Of a DNA stretch of 48,228 bases, positions 16,833 to 26,427 are shown one piece after another; the stretch's first letter is position 1; each line of letters opens with the position of its first letter. The position numbers and the translations under genes are program-made. The notes beneath the pieces are model-generated. The model had not been told where the DNA came from and did not search any database. It saw only the letters and a list, made by a program, of their open reading frames with translations. Source of the DNA: Lachnospiraceae bacterium (lineage in GTDB: Bacteria > Bacillota > Clostridia > Lachnospirales > Lachnospiraceae); NCBI GenBank assembly GCA_017634455.1, contig JAGBNK010000007.1:1-48228 (forward strand). The letters run 5' to 3'.

Positions 16833-18035
16833 CTATTTAATCTCGTCCAATACTTCCATCAATAACTTGCACATATCATCAATGTCCTGCTTCTCAATTA
16901 CAAGTGGTGGCAAAAGACGAATCACATCCGCTCCTGCTGACAGAATTACCAGACCATGCTCCAAAGCAGTAGCCACAACCTGTCCAGGTTTCACTGACTC
17001 ATGAAGGACAATTCCCTGCATAAATCCTAAGCCACGATGGCCTGTGATGAAATCATACTTATTAGAAATTTCCTCCAGCTTCTCCTCCAGATAAGGAGTA
17101 AGCTCAGCCACATGCTGGATAATCTGGTCTTCCTCCATAATATCCATTGTAACATTTACCGCAGCACACACCAGAGGATTGCCGCCATAAGTAGTTCCGT
17201 GATCGCCAGGAACCAAGGAATTAGAAGCCACCTTATCTGTCACAAGAAATGCTCCCACAGGAACTCCTGATCCCAAAGCCTTGGCAGTTGTCAAAACATC
17301 CGGCTTCACACCGTATTGCTGATAAGCATATAGAGAACCTGTACGTCCCATTCCACATTGAATCTCATCTAGAATCAATAGAATATCTGACTTAGTACAA
17401 ATCTCACGAATCTCAGTCAGAAACTCCTTGTCAGCTGGATATATTCCGCCCTCTCCCTGTACAGTCTCAAGCAAGATTGCACAGGTCTTGTCAGTAATCT
17501 GAGCCTTCACCGAATCTATATTGTTAAACTCAGCGAACTTCACTCCTTCCATGAGTGGTAAGAATGGCTCGCGATAATGCTCATTTCCTGTAACAGACAG
17601 AGAGCCTACTGTGCGCCCGTGAAAAGAATGTCCCATGGCAATAACTTCATGTCCTGCGAAACCATCACGGTTATATGCATATCTCTTGGCAGTTTTGATG
17701 GCGCCCTCTATAGCCTCTGCTCCTGAGTTGGTGAAGAACACCTTGTCCATTCCAGAAGCAGCACAAATTTTAGTGGCAGCCTCAATCATTGGCACATGAT
17801 AATACAAATTGGATGTATGAGTTATTTTATCAATCTGATCCTTCAATGCTTCCTTATATCTCTCATTTCCATAACCCAAAGCCATAACTCCGATTCCTGA
17901 AGCAAAGTCCAGATACTCCTTGCCATCTGTATCATATAGATGCACGCCCTGCCCCTTCTCGAATACAACAGGAAATCTATTATATACATGGAAGAGATTC
18001 TCCTCCGCCTGATTTATATATTCTGTCTTGTTCAT
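16833..18035 (-). CDS. argD: Acetylornithine aminotransferase
   Basis: ArgD is the PLP enzyme that converts N-acetylglutamate semialdehyde to N-acetylornithine, the fourth step of arginine synthesis in the cytosol. The 400-residue length is usual. Class III aminotransferase signatures are clear: FFTNSGAEAIEGAIKTAKRY, GHSFHGRTVGSLSVTG, LILDEIQCGMGRTG and the PLP-lysine segment LTTAKALGSGVPVGAF. It is the last gene of argC-argJ-argB-argD, 121 bp after argB, and is followed by a terminator. An AAGAGGTCGG ribosome binding site precedes the ATG. The context settles it against related ornithine or GABA aminotransferases. Confidence 0.95.
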   Translation of the reverse strand: MNKTEYINQAEENLFHVYNRFPVVFEKGQGVHLYDTDGKEYLDFASGIGVMALGYGNERYKEALKDQIDKITHTSNLYYHVPMIEAATKICAASGMDKVFFTNSGAEAIEGAIKTAKRYAYNRDGFAGHEVIAMGHSFHGRTVGSLSVTGNEHYREPFLPLMEGVKFAEFNNIDSVKAQITDKTCAILLETVQGEGGIYPADKEFLTEIREICTKSDILLILDEIQCGMGRTGSLYAYQQYGVKPDVLTTAKALGSGVPVGAFLVTDKVASNSLVPGDHGTTYGGNPLVCAAVNVTMDIMEEDQIIQHVAELTPYLEEKLEEISNKYDFITGHRGLGFMQGIVLHESVKPGQVVATALEHGLVILSAGADVIRLLPPLVIEKQDIDDMCKLLMEVLDEIK

Positions 18036-18103
18036 TTTCCGACCTCTTTCTACTAACGCTAAATCCCATTCTTAATTTAGCTTTTCACTACAACTGACTT
18101 AAG

Positions 18104-18196
18104 CACCCTCATGAAGAATCACTCATTAAAGAATTTCTCAACATCCTCATGACGATTTACTCATTAAAGAATTTCTCAGCATCGTCATCAAGAATT
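18104..18196. repeat. 38-bp tandem repeat, about 2.5 copies, spanning the 3' end of argB
   Basis: A 17-bp block and a 21-bp block alternate: 18104-18120, 18121-18141, 18142-18158, 18159-18179, 18180-18196. The 21-bp blocks begin with the same 20 bases. The right-hand unit is argB coding sequence ending at its stop (18157-18159), so the downstream copies are duplications of the gene end carried into the argB-argD gap. Confidence 0.85.
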
Positions 18197-19074
18197 GCTG
18201 TACCAATTCCTTTGTTGGTAAATATTTCCAACAACAGACAATGTGCAATTCGTCCATCTAAAATATGCACGCGAGAAACACCATTTTCCACAGCATCAAT
18301 ACAGTTATTAAGCTTTGGAATCATGCCGCCACCAGCAATTCCCTGCTCTATTAGCTCCTTGGCCTCAGAAGCTGTAAGCTCCGAGATAAGGGATGACTTG
18401 TCCTCAAAATCTCTATATACACCTTCTATATCTGTGAGAAATGCCAGTTTCTCCGCATTCAAAGCCTTGGCAATAGCACAGGCTGCATCATCTGCATTGA
18501 TATTATAAGTATCGAAATTGTCATCATATCCGATTGGGCAAATGATTGGAAGAAAATCACCATCTAACAAATCATATATAATCTTGGGATTCACTTCCTT
18601 CACATCACCTACAAATCCAATGTCCTGGCCCTGAGAATATTTCTTCTCAACCTTTAGGAGTCCGCCATCCTTGCCGCTGATACCAACAGCATGAACTCCC
18701 AGCTCTGAAACCATCTGAACCAGAGATTTATTAACACGGTTTAAAACCATCTCAGCAATTTCCATTGTAGGCTCGTCAGTCTTTCTCAAACCATTAACAA
18801 ACTCAGGTTCCATTCCTGTCTTCTCAACCCACTTGCTGATTTCCTTGCCGCCACCATGTACGATAATGGGCTTAAATCCAACCAACTTCAGCAAAGTCAC
18901 ATCCTGAATCACCTGTTTCTTGAGATTCTCATCAACCATTGCTGAGCCGCCGTATTTCACCACAATAATCTTGCGGTTGAAACGCTGTATATATGGCAAA
19001 GCTTCAATAAGCACTTCCGCCTTGGCCATTACTTCATCCATTGATTTCTGATCTAATACTGTCTGCTGTTTCAT
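18157..19074 (-). CDS. argB: Acetylglutamate kinase
   Basis: ArgB phosphorylates N-acetylglutamate, the second step and often the arginine-inhibited control point. The 305-residue protein shows the amino-acid kinase motifs [10 protein letters not shown] (residues 37-46), [42 protein letters not shown] and LTDIEGVY. The N-terminal helix (residues 1-30, up to EALPYIQRF) is the kind that mediates hexamer formation in arginine-sensitive enzymes, so feedback inhibition is likely. The start ATG at 19074 has AAGGATAAG upstream. It follows argJ after 224 bp that hold a repeat array. Its 3' end is duplicated in tandem downstream. Confidence 0.96.
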   Translation of the reverse strand: MKQQTVLDQKSMDEVMAKAEVLIEALPYIQRFNRKIIVVKYGGSAMVDENLKKQVIQDVTLLKLVGFKPIIVHGGGKEISKWVEKTGMEPEFVNGLRKTDEPTMEIAEMVLNRVNKSLVQMVSELGVHAVGISGKDGGLLKVEKKYSQGQDIGFVGDVKEVNPKIIYDLLDGDFLPIICPIGYDDNFDTYNINADDAACAIAKALNAEKLAFLTDIEGVYRDFEDKSSLISELTASEAKELIEQGIAGGGMIPKLNNCIDAVENGVSRVHILDGRIAHCLLLEIFTNKGIGTAILDDDAEKFFNE

Positions 19075-19131
19075 CTTATCCTTCTTTCCCTAATAAACTT
19101 CAAAATTCAATTTTTCTAACTAACATTTTAT

Positions 19132-19283
19132 ACTTCAATCAATATAGTTACATCAACTTAATCAATACTTCAATTAATCTATGGTTACATGAACTTAATC
19201 AATACTTCAATTAACCTGTAGTTACATCAACTTAATCAATACTTCAATCATTCTAGCATTCCACTTATTTAAACAAGCGGAAT
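19132..19283. repeat. Tandem ~36-bp repeat (four copies) plus hairpin in the argJ-argB gap
   Basis: ACTTCAAT recurs at 19132, 19167, 19204 and 19241 in units of 35-37 bp that also share TTACATSAACTTAATCAAT. Between the array and argJ, 19258-19283 can fold as a hairpin (ATTCC-CTT with AAG-GGAAT arms) without a U-tract. No gene is visible in this gap. Confidence 0.8.
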
Positions 19284-19298
19284 ATATATAATCATATT

Positions 19299-20522
19299 CT
19301 AGGAACGGTAATCTGCATTTATCTTGACATAATCATAAGTCAAATCGCATCCCCATGCAGTAGCTTCTGCCTCACCCTGCTTCATATCACAGATTGCTGT
19401 CACATGGTTTGTTGTCAAAATTTCTGTAGCTTCATCTTCACTATATCCTGTGGATACACCATTTTCTATAATCTTGATTTTGCCCTTGACGCTTTCGAAA
19501 TATAAATCAACCTTCTCAGGATCAAAATCAACTCCAGCATAACCGAGAGCACATAGGATTCTGCCCCAGTTGGCATCGTGTCCGTAGATTGCTGCCTTGG
19601 TAAGACTTGATGTGATAACTGACTTGGCAAGCTTCACTGCCTCCGCCTTGGTATTAGCATTTACCACTTTCACTTCAAACAAAGCAGTACAGCCCTCGCC
19701 ATCTCCTGCCATCATCATGGCAATCTTTTTATTCACCTCAAAGAGAGCGTCCCGGAAAATGTAATAATCTTCATTTTTGGAATCAATCAAAGGATTATCT
19801 GCAAGACCATTTGCCATGGTTATATACGTATCATTTGTAGATGTGTCTCCATCAACAGATATCATATTATATGTATCGTCCACCACTGAGCTTACTGCTT
19901 CCTGCAGCAATTCATGAGTGATATTTACATCTGTTGTGGCAAACGCAAGCATGGTACACATATTCGGATGAATCATTCCACTACCCTTGCTCATGGCGCC
20001 AATAGTTACAGTCTTGCCGCCGATTTCAACCTGAACTGCAGCTTCCTTGTGATGAGTATCTGTAGTCATTATGGCTTTGGCCGCAGCACTTGCCGCCTCT
20101 CTTGAATCAGACAGCTTTGGAACCATATCTACAATTCCTTGCTTAAGCTTCGGCATAGGCAACTGAAATCCAATTACACCTGTAGATGCAACCAAAACCG
20201 CATCAGTATCGATTCCAAGCTTTGAACCTGCAACCTCAGCTGTCTCCTCACAATATGCCATGCCTTCTGCACCGGTACATGCATTGGCAATTCCTGCATT
20301 GATAACAACAGCCTGTACATAATCACTATTGTAGACCTTGTCTCTATCCCATTTTACAGGAGCTGCCTTTACTACATTTGTGGTAAATGTGCCTCCGGCA
20401 ACGCAAGGCACTTCACTATAAATCATAGCCATATCATCACGGCCGCTATACTTAATTCCTGCTGCTGTGTTAGCCGCCTTGAATCCTTGTGCAGCTGTAA
20501 CACCACCATCTATAAATTTCAT
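19299..20522 (-). CDS. argJ: Bifunctional ornithine acetyltransferase / N-acetylglutamate synthase
   Basis: ArgJ moves the acetyl group from N-acetylornithine to glutamate, recycling it; bifunctional forms also use acetyl-CoA. The precursor cleaves itself into two chains before a Thr nucleophile. Here the site lies in KGSGMIHPNMCTMLAFATTD, with Cys before the Thr where Ala is usual. Length (407) matches the family, and the C-terminal GHDANWGRILCALGYAG motif is present. It lies between argC (28 bp upstream) and argB. The presence of argJ explains why no argA or argE is needed in the cluster. Whether it is mono- or bifunctional cannot be read with certainty. Confidence 0.95.
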   Translation of the reverse strand: MKFIDGGVTAAQGFKAANTAAGIKYSGRDDMAMIYSEVPCVAGGTFTTNVVKAAPVKWDRDKVYNSDYVQAVVINAGIANACTGAEGMAYCEETAEVAGSKLGIDTDAVLVASTGVIGFQLPMPKLKQGIVDMVPKLSDSREAASAAAKAIMTTDTHHKEAAVQVEIGGKTVTIGAMSKGSGMIHPNMCTMLAFATTDVNITHELLQEAVSSVVDDTYNMISVDGDTSTNDTYITMANGLADNPLIDSKNEDYYIFRDALFEVNKKIAMMMAGDGEGCTALFEVKVVNANTKAEAVKLAKSVITSSLTKAAIYGHDANWGRILCALGYAGVDFDPEKVDLYFESVKGKIKIIENGVSTGYSEDEATEILTTNHVTAICDMKQGEAEATAWGCDLTYDYVKINADYRS

Positions 20523-20550
20523 CTGATATTCACCATACCTTTCAAATATA

Positions 20551-21621
20551 CTATGGAAACATTGGAACCAATTCCAGTCCTTCTGTCTCCTTCAATCCAA
20601 ATAATAAATTCATATTCTGAACGGCCTGACCAGCAGCCCCCTTTACCAGGTTATCAAGAGCACCCATCATAATCACACGATGTGTTCTCTCATCCACCTT
20701 CAGACATACATCCACGAAGTTGGACCCCTCAACCCACTTGGTCTCCGGAGTCATTCCCTTATCCAACACTCTGACGAAGTATTCATCATCATAAGCTTTG
20801 TGATAAATGTCAAAAAGCATATCCTCTGTAGGATAATCCATATGTCCATCCGGATACTGAACCTTCTCCAAATTTGCATATGCAGTAACCAATATACCTC
20901 TATTCATAGGAGCCAGATGTGGGGTAAATGATATAACCACATCATCTCCATAAGTATAACCTAATTGTTCTTCAATCTCAGGAGTATGTCTGTGCGTAGC
21001 AACTCCATAAGCCTTCATACTCTCATTAACTTCGCAAAACAGATTCACAACCTTGGCGCCTCGTCCAGCTCCCGATGTACCTGATTTCGCATCAATAATC
21101 AGAGAATTAGGATCAATCACATGATTAGCAACCATTGGAATTGTAGTGAGTATCGAGCAAGTTGTATAACAACCTGGATTGGCAACCAATCTAACCTTGT
21201 CATTGGTCTTGTCACGATTCAGCTCACATAATCCATATACTGCTTCCGGAATGAAGTTTGGACTTTTGTGCTCTATGCCATACCATTTCTCATAAATATT
21301 CACATCTTTGATTCGGTAATCTGCACTTAAATCAATTACTTTGACCTGGGATAATATTTCCTCTGTCAAATGTGATGCCAGATAGCCTTGTGGTGTGGCT
21401 GTGAAAATAACATCCACCTGCTTAGCCAGCTCCTCCAAGTTGTCATCCAAACAAGATTCCTCCACCAGTTCAAAGAAATTACGATATACATTGGCATATT
21501 TCTCATCAATATAACTGCGGGACCCATACCATACAATCTGTGCGTCCTTGTGCTGTAGTAAGAGTCGTACCAGCTCGCCTCCTGCATATCCTGTTGCTCC
21601 AATTATTCCAACCTTTACCAT
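20551..21621 (-). CDS. argC: N-acetyl-gamma-glutamyl-phosphate reductase
   Basis: ArgC reduces acetylglutamyl phosphate with NADPH, the third step of arginine synthesis. I place the start at the ATG at 21621 (MVKVGIIGATGYAGGELVRL) because it opens the Rossmann motif GATGYAG and has AAGAGG eight bases upstream. The frame runs 14 codons further without a good ribosome binding site. The product has 356 residues, slightly above the 345 usual for this type. The active-site Cys lies in VANPGCYTTCSIL, and the RHTPEIEEQL and HLAPMNRGILVT segments are conserved. It is the first gene of the operon behind a promoter with ArgR-like sites. Confidence 0.95.
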   Translation of the reverse strand: MVKVGIIGATGYAGGELVRLLLQHKDAQIVWYGSRSYIDEKYANVYRNFFELVEESCLDDNLEELAKQVDVIFTATPQGYLASHLTEEILSQVKVIDLSADYRIKDVNIYEKWYGIEHKSPNFIPEAVYGLCELNRDKTNDKVRLVANPGCYTTCSILTTIPMVANHVIDPNSLIIDAKSGTSGAGRGAKVVNLFCEVNESMKAYGVATHRHTPEIEEQLGYTYGDDVVISFTPHLAPMNRGILVTAYANLEKVQYPDGHMDYPTEDMLFDIYHKAYDDEYFVRVLDKGMTPETKWVEGSNFVDVCLKVDERTHRVIMMGALDNLVKGAAGQAVQNMNLLFGLKETEGLELVPMFP

Positions 21622-21682
21622 GTGATCAACCTCTTTCCCTATGTCATCTCTCTTAATCAACATATACTTCTAACACTTATTT

Positions 21683-21711
21683 ATAATAATACACTCTTTT
21701 CTCGTTGTAAA
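21683..21711 (-). promoter_or_regulatory. SigA-type promoter of the arginine operon
   Basis: On the minus strand: TTTACA, 17 bases, TATTAT. The start of transcription should fall near 21676, about 55 bp before argC. Confidence 0.75.
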
Positions 21712-21754
21712 GAATAAATATTTATAAATTCAATAATCTTATGAATATTTATAC
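21711..21754 (-). promoter_or_regulatory. ArgR-like operator sites (ARG boxes)
   Basis: Minus-strand TGAATTTATAAATATTCT (21712-21732 region) resembles the ARG box pattern TGAAT-(A/T)n-ATTCA, and a second half-site ATGAATATTTAT lies at 21741-21752 on the plus strand. The first overlaps the -35 of the argC promoter. This fits repression by ArgR when arginine is abundant; no argR gene is in the window. Confidence 0.5.
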
Positions 21755-21811
21755 ACAAAAACACCGACCTCCAAGAGTTGAAACACTTAATCCAACTTTT
21801 GAAGGCCGGTA
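21754..21811 (-). terminator. Intrinsic terminator after the lipoprotein gene at 21816
   Basis: A long imperfect stem (ACCGGCCTTCAA... with ...TTGGAGGTCGGT on the minus strand) is followed by GTTTTTGT. It starts 5 bp after the stop codon of the lipoprotein gene and insulates the arginine promoter from upstream transcription. Confidence 0.8.
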
Positions 21812-21815
21812 AATA

Positions 21816-22325
21816 TTACTTCGGCAGGTATCCAATATTTTTCAGGAAGTTATCAGCATTCTCCTTCTCAGAAGATTTGCCCATAACAATAATACATGTA
21901 TCCTCCACACAATTGGCTTCGTATACATATCCATCAGCTACAAGTACATAATATGTCAGATTCAAATCGCTATCCACTCCACCGCCACCATTTCCAAATT
22001 TCTGAAACTGGTCTACATTGGTTCTGTAAAATGTCATTGCTGCATCCGCATCAGTAAACTTAAACCACTGAACCTGCATAGTCATCTCTTTGTTGTAAGC
22101 CACAACAAAATCAATGACAGAATCATCCTCTACATATTTGTCCTCATAATGAAGCGCGCCAAAATCATATCTGCGAGCACGCTTTTCAAACTTATTAATA
22201 TCCACTGGTCCCTTGGATGAACATCCCACCAAAACAATTAAACTTCCAAATACCAACATAATTGCAAGCAATCTGCGCATCTTATTTTTACAAAACTTTT
22301 CCACAGTTTTTAATTCATTTTTCAT
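21816..22325 (-). CDS. Small lipoprotein of unknown function
   Basis: From the ATG at 22325 (GAGGGAG six bases upstream) the product has 169 residues. It begins with a basic N-region and a signal peptide ending in VLVGCSSKG, so it should be a membrane-anchored lipoprotein. The mature part (about 130 residues) is mixed alpha/beta with DFVVAYNKEMTMQVQWFKFTDADAAMTFYRTNVDQF, a Gly-rich GNGGGGVDSDL turn and a single CVEDTC pair of cysteines. I do not recognise the family with certainty; it recalls small DUF-type lipoproteins of Lachnospiraceae. It is a single-gene unit with its own strong promoter (22359-22387) and terminator. Confidence 0.8.
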   Translation of the reverse strand: MKNELKTVEKFCKNKMRRLLAIMLVFGSLIVLVGCSSKGPVDINKFEKRARRYDFGALHYEDKYVEDDSVIDFVVAYNKEMTMQVQWFKFTDADAAMTFYRTNVDQFQKFGNGGGGVDSDLNLTYYVLVADGYVYEANCVEDTCIIVMGKSSEKENADNFLKNIGYLPK

Positions 22326-22358
22326 AAAAAGCTCCCTCACATCACCTTATTTAATAGA

Positions 22359-22387
22359 ATTATAATTCAATCAGCTACCTAAATCAA
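22359..22387 (-). promoter_or_regulatory. SigA-type promoter of the lipoprotein gene
   Basis: On the minus strand: TTGATT, 17 bases, TATAAT, 34 bp upstream of the ATG at 22325. Confidence 0.8.
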
Positions 22388-22402
22388 TCAGGCCATACAG
22401 TA

Positions 22403-22443
22403 CAAAAAGCGACATGACACTATATAGAATATGTCATGTCGCT
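22403..22443 (-). terminator. Intrinsic terminator of the surface protein gene
   Basis: Minus-strand stem AGCGACATGACA and TGTCATGTCGCT around a 12-nt loop, followed by TTTTTG. It is 23 bp after the stop codon at 22467. Confidence 0.92.
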
Positions 22444-22466
22444 CTCATGATTTGATAATGTAAAAA

Positions 22467-24185
22467 TTATTTATTATTCTGTCTCATGCATCTATATGAA
22501 CAAATGCACAATGCAGATGCAGCTAAAATAATCAAGTATAATAATAAAATCATATTGCTATCACCTGTCTTTGGTGAAACTGCTTTCTTTGAACCAGTAG
22601 CATTAACTGTATTGTCTGAAGCAGAGTTTTCAACTGCATTATTATTTATGCTTATATTAGAAGTATTTTCCTGCATATTTGATGAAGAATTATCCGCTGT
22701 CAAAGTATTTTCTAATTCAGACGCACCTTTTTCTGTTGTTGCAATCTTTAATGGCACTTCTGAAGATGTAACCATCAATGAAATAGGTGAAAAAGATTCA
22801 AAATATGGATTAATATATCCTTTTTTATCTACACGCACCTGCTGAACAGTCCAGATTCCATTATGATAGTGGCCAACTACAACAATTTTATTAGTGTATT
22901 GTGTTCCAATCTTTATAGATACGCAACCCTTACCAGATGCATTCAACTCAAATATCTTTGCATTTAAAATATTATTATCTACAGTATTATTCAAAACTGC
23001 ATCAATCAATCTTGTTACAGATGACAACGCTATCTGATTTGTAATCACGCCAACACTTTCAACTTCAACTGCGCTATTTTCTGGAACAATAATATCATCA
23101 TGTTCTACTGTATTATAAACCATTTCCCTTTGAATATTATTAGTTTCATCATTTGTCTTATCCCAAATAGCATATAAAACTGCATTCTTTGGCAAATCTG
23201 AAGGATTAATTGATATAGGTTCTCTACCATCTTCGGTTGTAGACCAACCAATAAAGTAATATCCTGTTCTCTTAAACAAGTACCTACCCATGTAATCCTT
23301 AAAATAAGTATTATATAATGATCTGCTTACTTTAAATGTCTGCATATCTTCAGAATAATATGCTCTTGTAGCTCCATCATAAACATTATCCTGGATAGCA
23401 TTACCATCTGCATTTGCATTAAAAACTATTAACTCTCCCAACTCATCATTCTTTACTGCAGTAAAAAAAGTATCAACAATATCAGGACCGCTTATCATAG
23501 ATGTTAAACTGTCAACTGGATAAACTATATTCCACTTTGATTGATAATTACCATTTGAATATCCATCTGGTAATTGTATTTCTAGTCCAAGACCTTGAAT
23601 ATTATCTTGTGCAAGGTTTAATGTATATTCTAATATTCCATCAGATGATACTTTTAATGTAGATATATCTGGTAGATTATTTTTCATTACACACGCACTA
23701 ATTGTCGCATTTTTCAAGACTTCGTTATTATAAACTGAACGGAATCTATATGTAATATTCTTATCTGGCGCTTCAATTTTTTTAACTTGATCAATTGTTA
23801 TGTCAATCTCATCACCATTCATCTTTGACATTAATTCATCAACTGAAAAAACACAATTCATTGTTGTTGACTCATCCTGGAAAGCATATCCATTAGGTAA
23901 TGTGATTTGTATTCCGAAAGAGTCTGATGCCAATTGAGATAAATCCAATTTGTAATCAAGCATTCCCTGTGACGTTTTAACTGTACTGTTATCAACAGTG
24001 CCGCCTTTCACTATTGCTCCATAAATTGTTGCAAGTGACAAATCCTGATCACCACATTTTACAGATACCTTTACTGACTTTTCTCCGCTTGGAATTCCAG
24101 TGGCATTTACATTTATAACAGAACACAATGTAAATGTCATAATAATAGCAAGCATAATTGATAGTTTTCTTCTGATACTTTTCAT
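22467..24185 (-). CDS. Sortase-anchored surface protein with InlB-type (Flg_new) repeat
   Basis: The 572-residue protein has a signal peptide (residues 1-29, ending near VNATG), two homologous domains of about 110 residues (about 38-140 and 146-245; shared pattern LDL/LNL..., LPxGY, FSVD/YPVD...M.G.DI), a Listeria-Bacteroides (Flg_new/InlB B) repeat near 280-340 (FKRTGYYFIGWSTTEDG...LYAIWD), a further domain to about 480, a low-complexity Asn/Ser stretch, and a C-terminal sorting signal SPKTGD, hydrophobic helix, then RCMRQNNK. The motif is a SPxTG variant of LPxTG, common in clostridia. AAAGGAGG precedes the ATG. Its base use is more AT-rich than its neighbours. Adhesion is a reasonable inference but no ligand can be named. 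No sortase gene is in the window. Confidence 0.88.
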   Translation of the reverse strand: MKSIRRKLSIMLAIIMTFTLCSVINVNATGIPSGEKSVKVSVKCGDQDLSLATIYGAIVKGGTVDNSTVKTSQGMLDYKLDLSQLASDSFGIQITLPNGYAFQDESTTMNCVFSVDELMSKMNGDEIDITIDQVKKIEAPDKNITYRFRSVYNNEVLKNATISACVMKNNLPDISTLKVSSDGILEYTLNLAQDNIQGLGLEIQLPDGYSNGNYQSKWNIVYPVDSLTSMISGPDIVDTFFTAVKNDELGELIVFNANADGNAIQDNVYDGATRAYYSEDMQTFKVSRSLYNTYFKDYMGRYLFKRTGYYFIGWSTTEDGREPISINPSDLPKNAVLYAIWDKTNDETNNIQREMVYNTVEHDDIIVPENSAVEVESVGVITNQIALSSVTRLIDAVLNNTVDNNILNAKIFELNASGKGCVSIKIGTQYTNKIVVVGHYHNGIWTVQQVRVDKKGYINPYFESFSPISLMVTSSEVPLKIATTEKGASELENTLTADNSSSNMQENTSNISINNNAVENSASDNTVNATGSKKAVSPKTGDSNMILLLYLIILAASALCICSYRCMRQNNK

Positions 24186-24295
24186 AACGACCTCCTTTAA
24201 ATGAATAAATCATGACTTATGCCTCACTGATTCCACTTTACTACTTTTATAATTATATATCAACACCATTCAACCTACACAAAGAAAAATGAAAA

Positions 24296-24331
24296 TGTAA
24301 AAAAGCGTAGTAGCCCAAAACTACTACGCTT
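24296..24331 (-). terminator. Intrinsic terminator of the chemoreceptor gene
   Basis: Minus-strand stem AAGCGTAGTAG and CTACTACGCTT around a 7-nt loop (24303-24331), followed by T residues. It lies 24 bp after the mcp stop codon. Confidence 0.92.
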
Positions 24332-24354
24332 AATATCCATATTTCTATTCATTA

Positions 24355-26376
24355 TTAATCAATCTTGAACTGACTCAATGCATCGTTGATTGAGATAGCT
24401 GAATCAGATACAGAATTTGCAGCATGCTCTACATTCTGACTTGTATCAGCAATGTCTTCTGCACTCTTGGCAAGTTCTTCAACTGTTGCCATTACTTCTT
24501 CTGTGCTAGCTGACTGCTCTTCTGAAATAGCTGCCACATTTGCTGCGATTTCATTTACATCATCCATCATACCAATCATAGACTGCATTGTATCAGCTGC
24601 TGAATTCAAGTCTCCAAAAATCTTGTGGAAGCTCTCTCCAGCCTTCTCAACTGCTTCGCTACTATTTTCAATAGCGCCCATATTGTCCTGAGACTTCTCA
24701 GACAGAGTACCAATCTGTGAAGTAATCTCTGCAATAATACCAGCAATTTCCTGAGCTGCATTCTGGCTGTTTGTAGCAAGGTTACCAATTTCATCAGCAA
24801 CAACAGCGAAACCTCTACCAGCCTCTCCAGCACGAGCTGCCTCAATAGAAGCATTTAATGACAAGAGATTTGTCTGAGATGCAATAGAATCAATCATCTC
24901 TACGATCTCATTAATCTTATCAGCTGATTCTCTAACAACATTTACCACATCATTCATCTCACCCATAGATGTTGAGATATCTGACATAGTATTCTTGACA
25001 TTTGTCATATCTCTCTGACCAACATCAGCCTGCTTTACAAGCTCTTTCATAACATCATTTGTAGAGTTACCCTTTCTTGTAAGCTCATCAACTGACTGAG
25101 CCAAATCTGTAGCATTTTCTGCCAAATCTGTAACTGCATGTGCAATTCCATCCATTGCTTCCTGAATCTGGTTCATAGAGATAGACTGTGTATTAGCCTC
25201 CTCTGTCATGAAGTTGGAAGCATCCTTGGATGAATTTGAATCAGTCTTGAGCTGTGTAGCACGATTCTGAATATCTACAATAGTAGCCTTCATCTTGTCA
25301 ACGTACTTAGACATCTCTGAACTGATAAGTCCTATCTCATCGCCATTGCTTGATGGCATTGTAGCTGTAAAGTCACCATTTGACACCTGTGTAATACTCT
25401 GTGTCAGGCTGTTTACAGGCTTTGAAATAATCTTTCTTACTGCCAGAAGTACAATTGCTACAATGACAATAAGTACAATAATCATAAATACAACTGCAAT
25501 ATTTCTAAATCTTACTGAATCAGCAAGAACCAACTTCTCATCAACTGTTGAGACAAGTGACCATGTTGTTCCAGGAACATTTGAAATTGCAACAATATAA
25601 TTTGTCTTGCCATCCTTGATGTTGTATACGCCAGTGTCCTTGGCATTAGTATGGCTAGCAATCTCTGCAAGGAATTCATCATCTCCATGATCTGAAGCTG
25701 ATGTTCCGTTATAATCTTCATTGGTATAAGTCAAAATGAAGTCTCCATCAAAAAGCATTGACTTACCATATCCAAGAGGTGTGTAAGCTGATACTGTATT
25801 TACAATCTCTTCAAGATCAATATCTACAGCCATAACACCTGTTCTACCATCTGCAAGAGTAACCTTTCTTGAAGCAGACACAACCATCTTGCCAGTACTA
25901 TCATCAACATAAGGAGCACCAAATACAAATTCTTCACTGTCCTTACCCTGCTTGTACCAGTCTTTCTCTGTAATAATATAATCAGCATCAGGAGTCCATC
26001 CAGAAGCATCAATCCATGTGCCATCCTCAAGACCACCATATACACCATTTCCAACCATTGGTGAAATTGAAAGTGAAGGTGTAAGATATGCATTCATTGC
26101 ATTTACATCCGCAAAAGGTACATTTTCCAAAGTCTCTACAAACTGATTGTAAGATGACATAATTGTCATAATCTCAGATGAGATTTCAGCTGAGTTCTTG
26201 CCAGCCTCACTCTCAAGTCCTGCCTTAGAACTTGCAGTCATAGACTTTGAAGCCTGTGAATTCAAAATAGTAATAATTGTAATCAGTCCAATCGCAACAA
26301 CTGGAAGGATTACCATAAGCAAAGTTTTTCCGATACTTCTCTTAAGAAGCGGGTTGTTGTTTTCATGTTTGTTCAT
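24355..26376 (-). CDS. Methyl-accepting chemotaxis protein with Cache sensor
   Basis: The 673-residue chemoreceptor has a transmembrane helix at about 17-36, a double-Cache-type extracellular domain (about 40-285; ..[27 protein letters not shown].., [15 protein letters not shown]), a second helix at about 290-312, HAMP (about 313-368) and a long cytoplasmic signalling domain. The hairpin tip carries the conserved [29 protein letters not shown]...FAVVADEI region, and methylation helices are recognisable ([17 protein letters not shown]). Cache domains often bind amino acids or organic acids; the ligand is not predictable here. It is monocistronic, with an inverted repeat upstream and a terminator downstream. 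It implies a motile host, although no flagellar or che gene is in the window. Confidence 0.95.
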   Translation of the reverse strand: MNKHENNNPLLKRSIGKTLLMVILPVVAIGLITIITILNSQASKSMTASSKAGLESEAGKNSAEISSEIMTIMSSYNQFVETLENVPFADVNAMNAYLTPSLSISPMVGNGVYGGLEDGTWIDASGWTPDADYIITEKDWYKQGKDSEEFVFGAPYVDDSTGKMVVSASRKVTLADGRTGVMAVDIDLEEIVNTVSAYTPLGYGKSMLFDGDFILTYTNEDYNGTSASDHGDDEFLAEIASHTNAKDTGVYNIKDGKTNYIVAISNVPGTTWSLVSTVDEKLVLADSVRFRNIAVVFMIIVLIVIVAIVLLAVRKIISKPVNSLTQSITQVSNGDFTATMPSSNGDEIGLISSEMSKYVDKMKATIVDIQNRATQLKTDSNSSKDASNFMTEEANTQSISMNQIQEAMDGIAHAVTDLAENATDLAQSVDELTRKGNSTNDVMKELVKQADVGQRDMTNVKNTMSDISTSMGEMNDVVNVVRESADKINEIVEMIDSIASQTNLLSLNASIEAARAGEAGRGFAVVADEIGNLATNSQNAAQEIAGIIAEITSQIGTLSEKSQDNMGAIENSSEAVEKAGESFHKIFGDLNSAADTMQSMIGMMDDVNEIAANVAAISEEQSASTEEVMATVEELAKSAEDIADTSQNVEHAANSVSDSAISINDALSQFKID

Positions 26377-26427
26377 ACTTAAACTGTCCTTCTTTCTTAA
26401 TAATCCATAATTCCCCTATTTATCATG

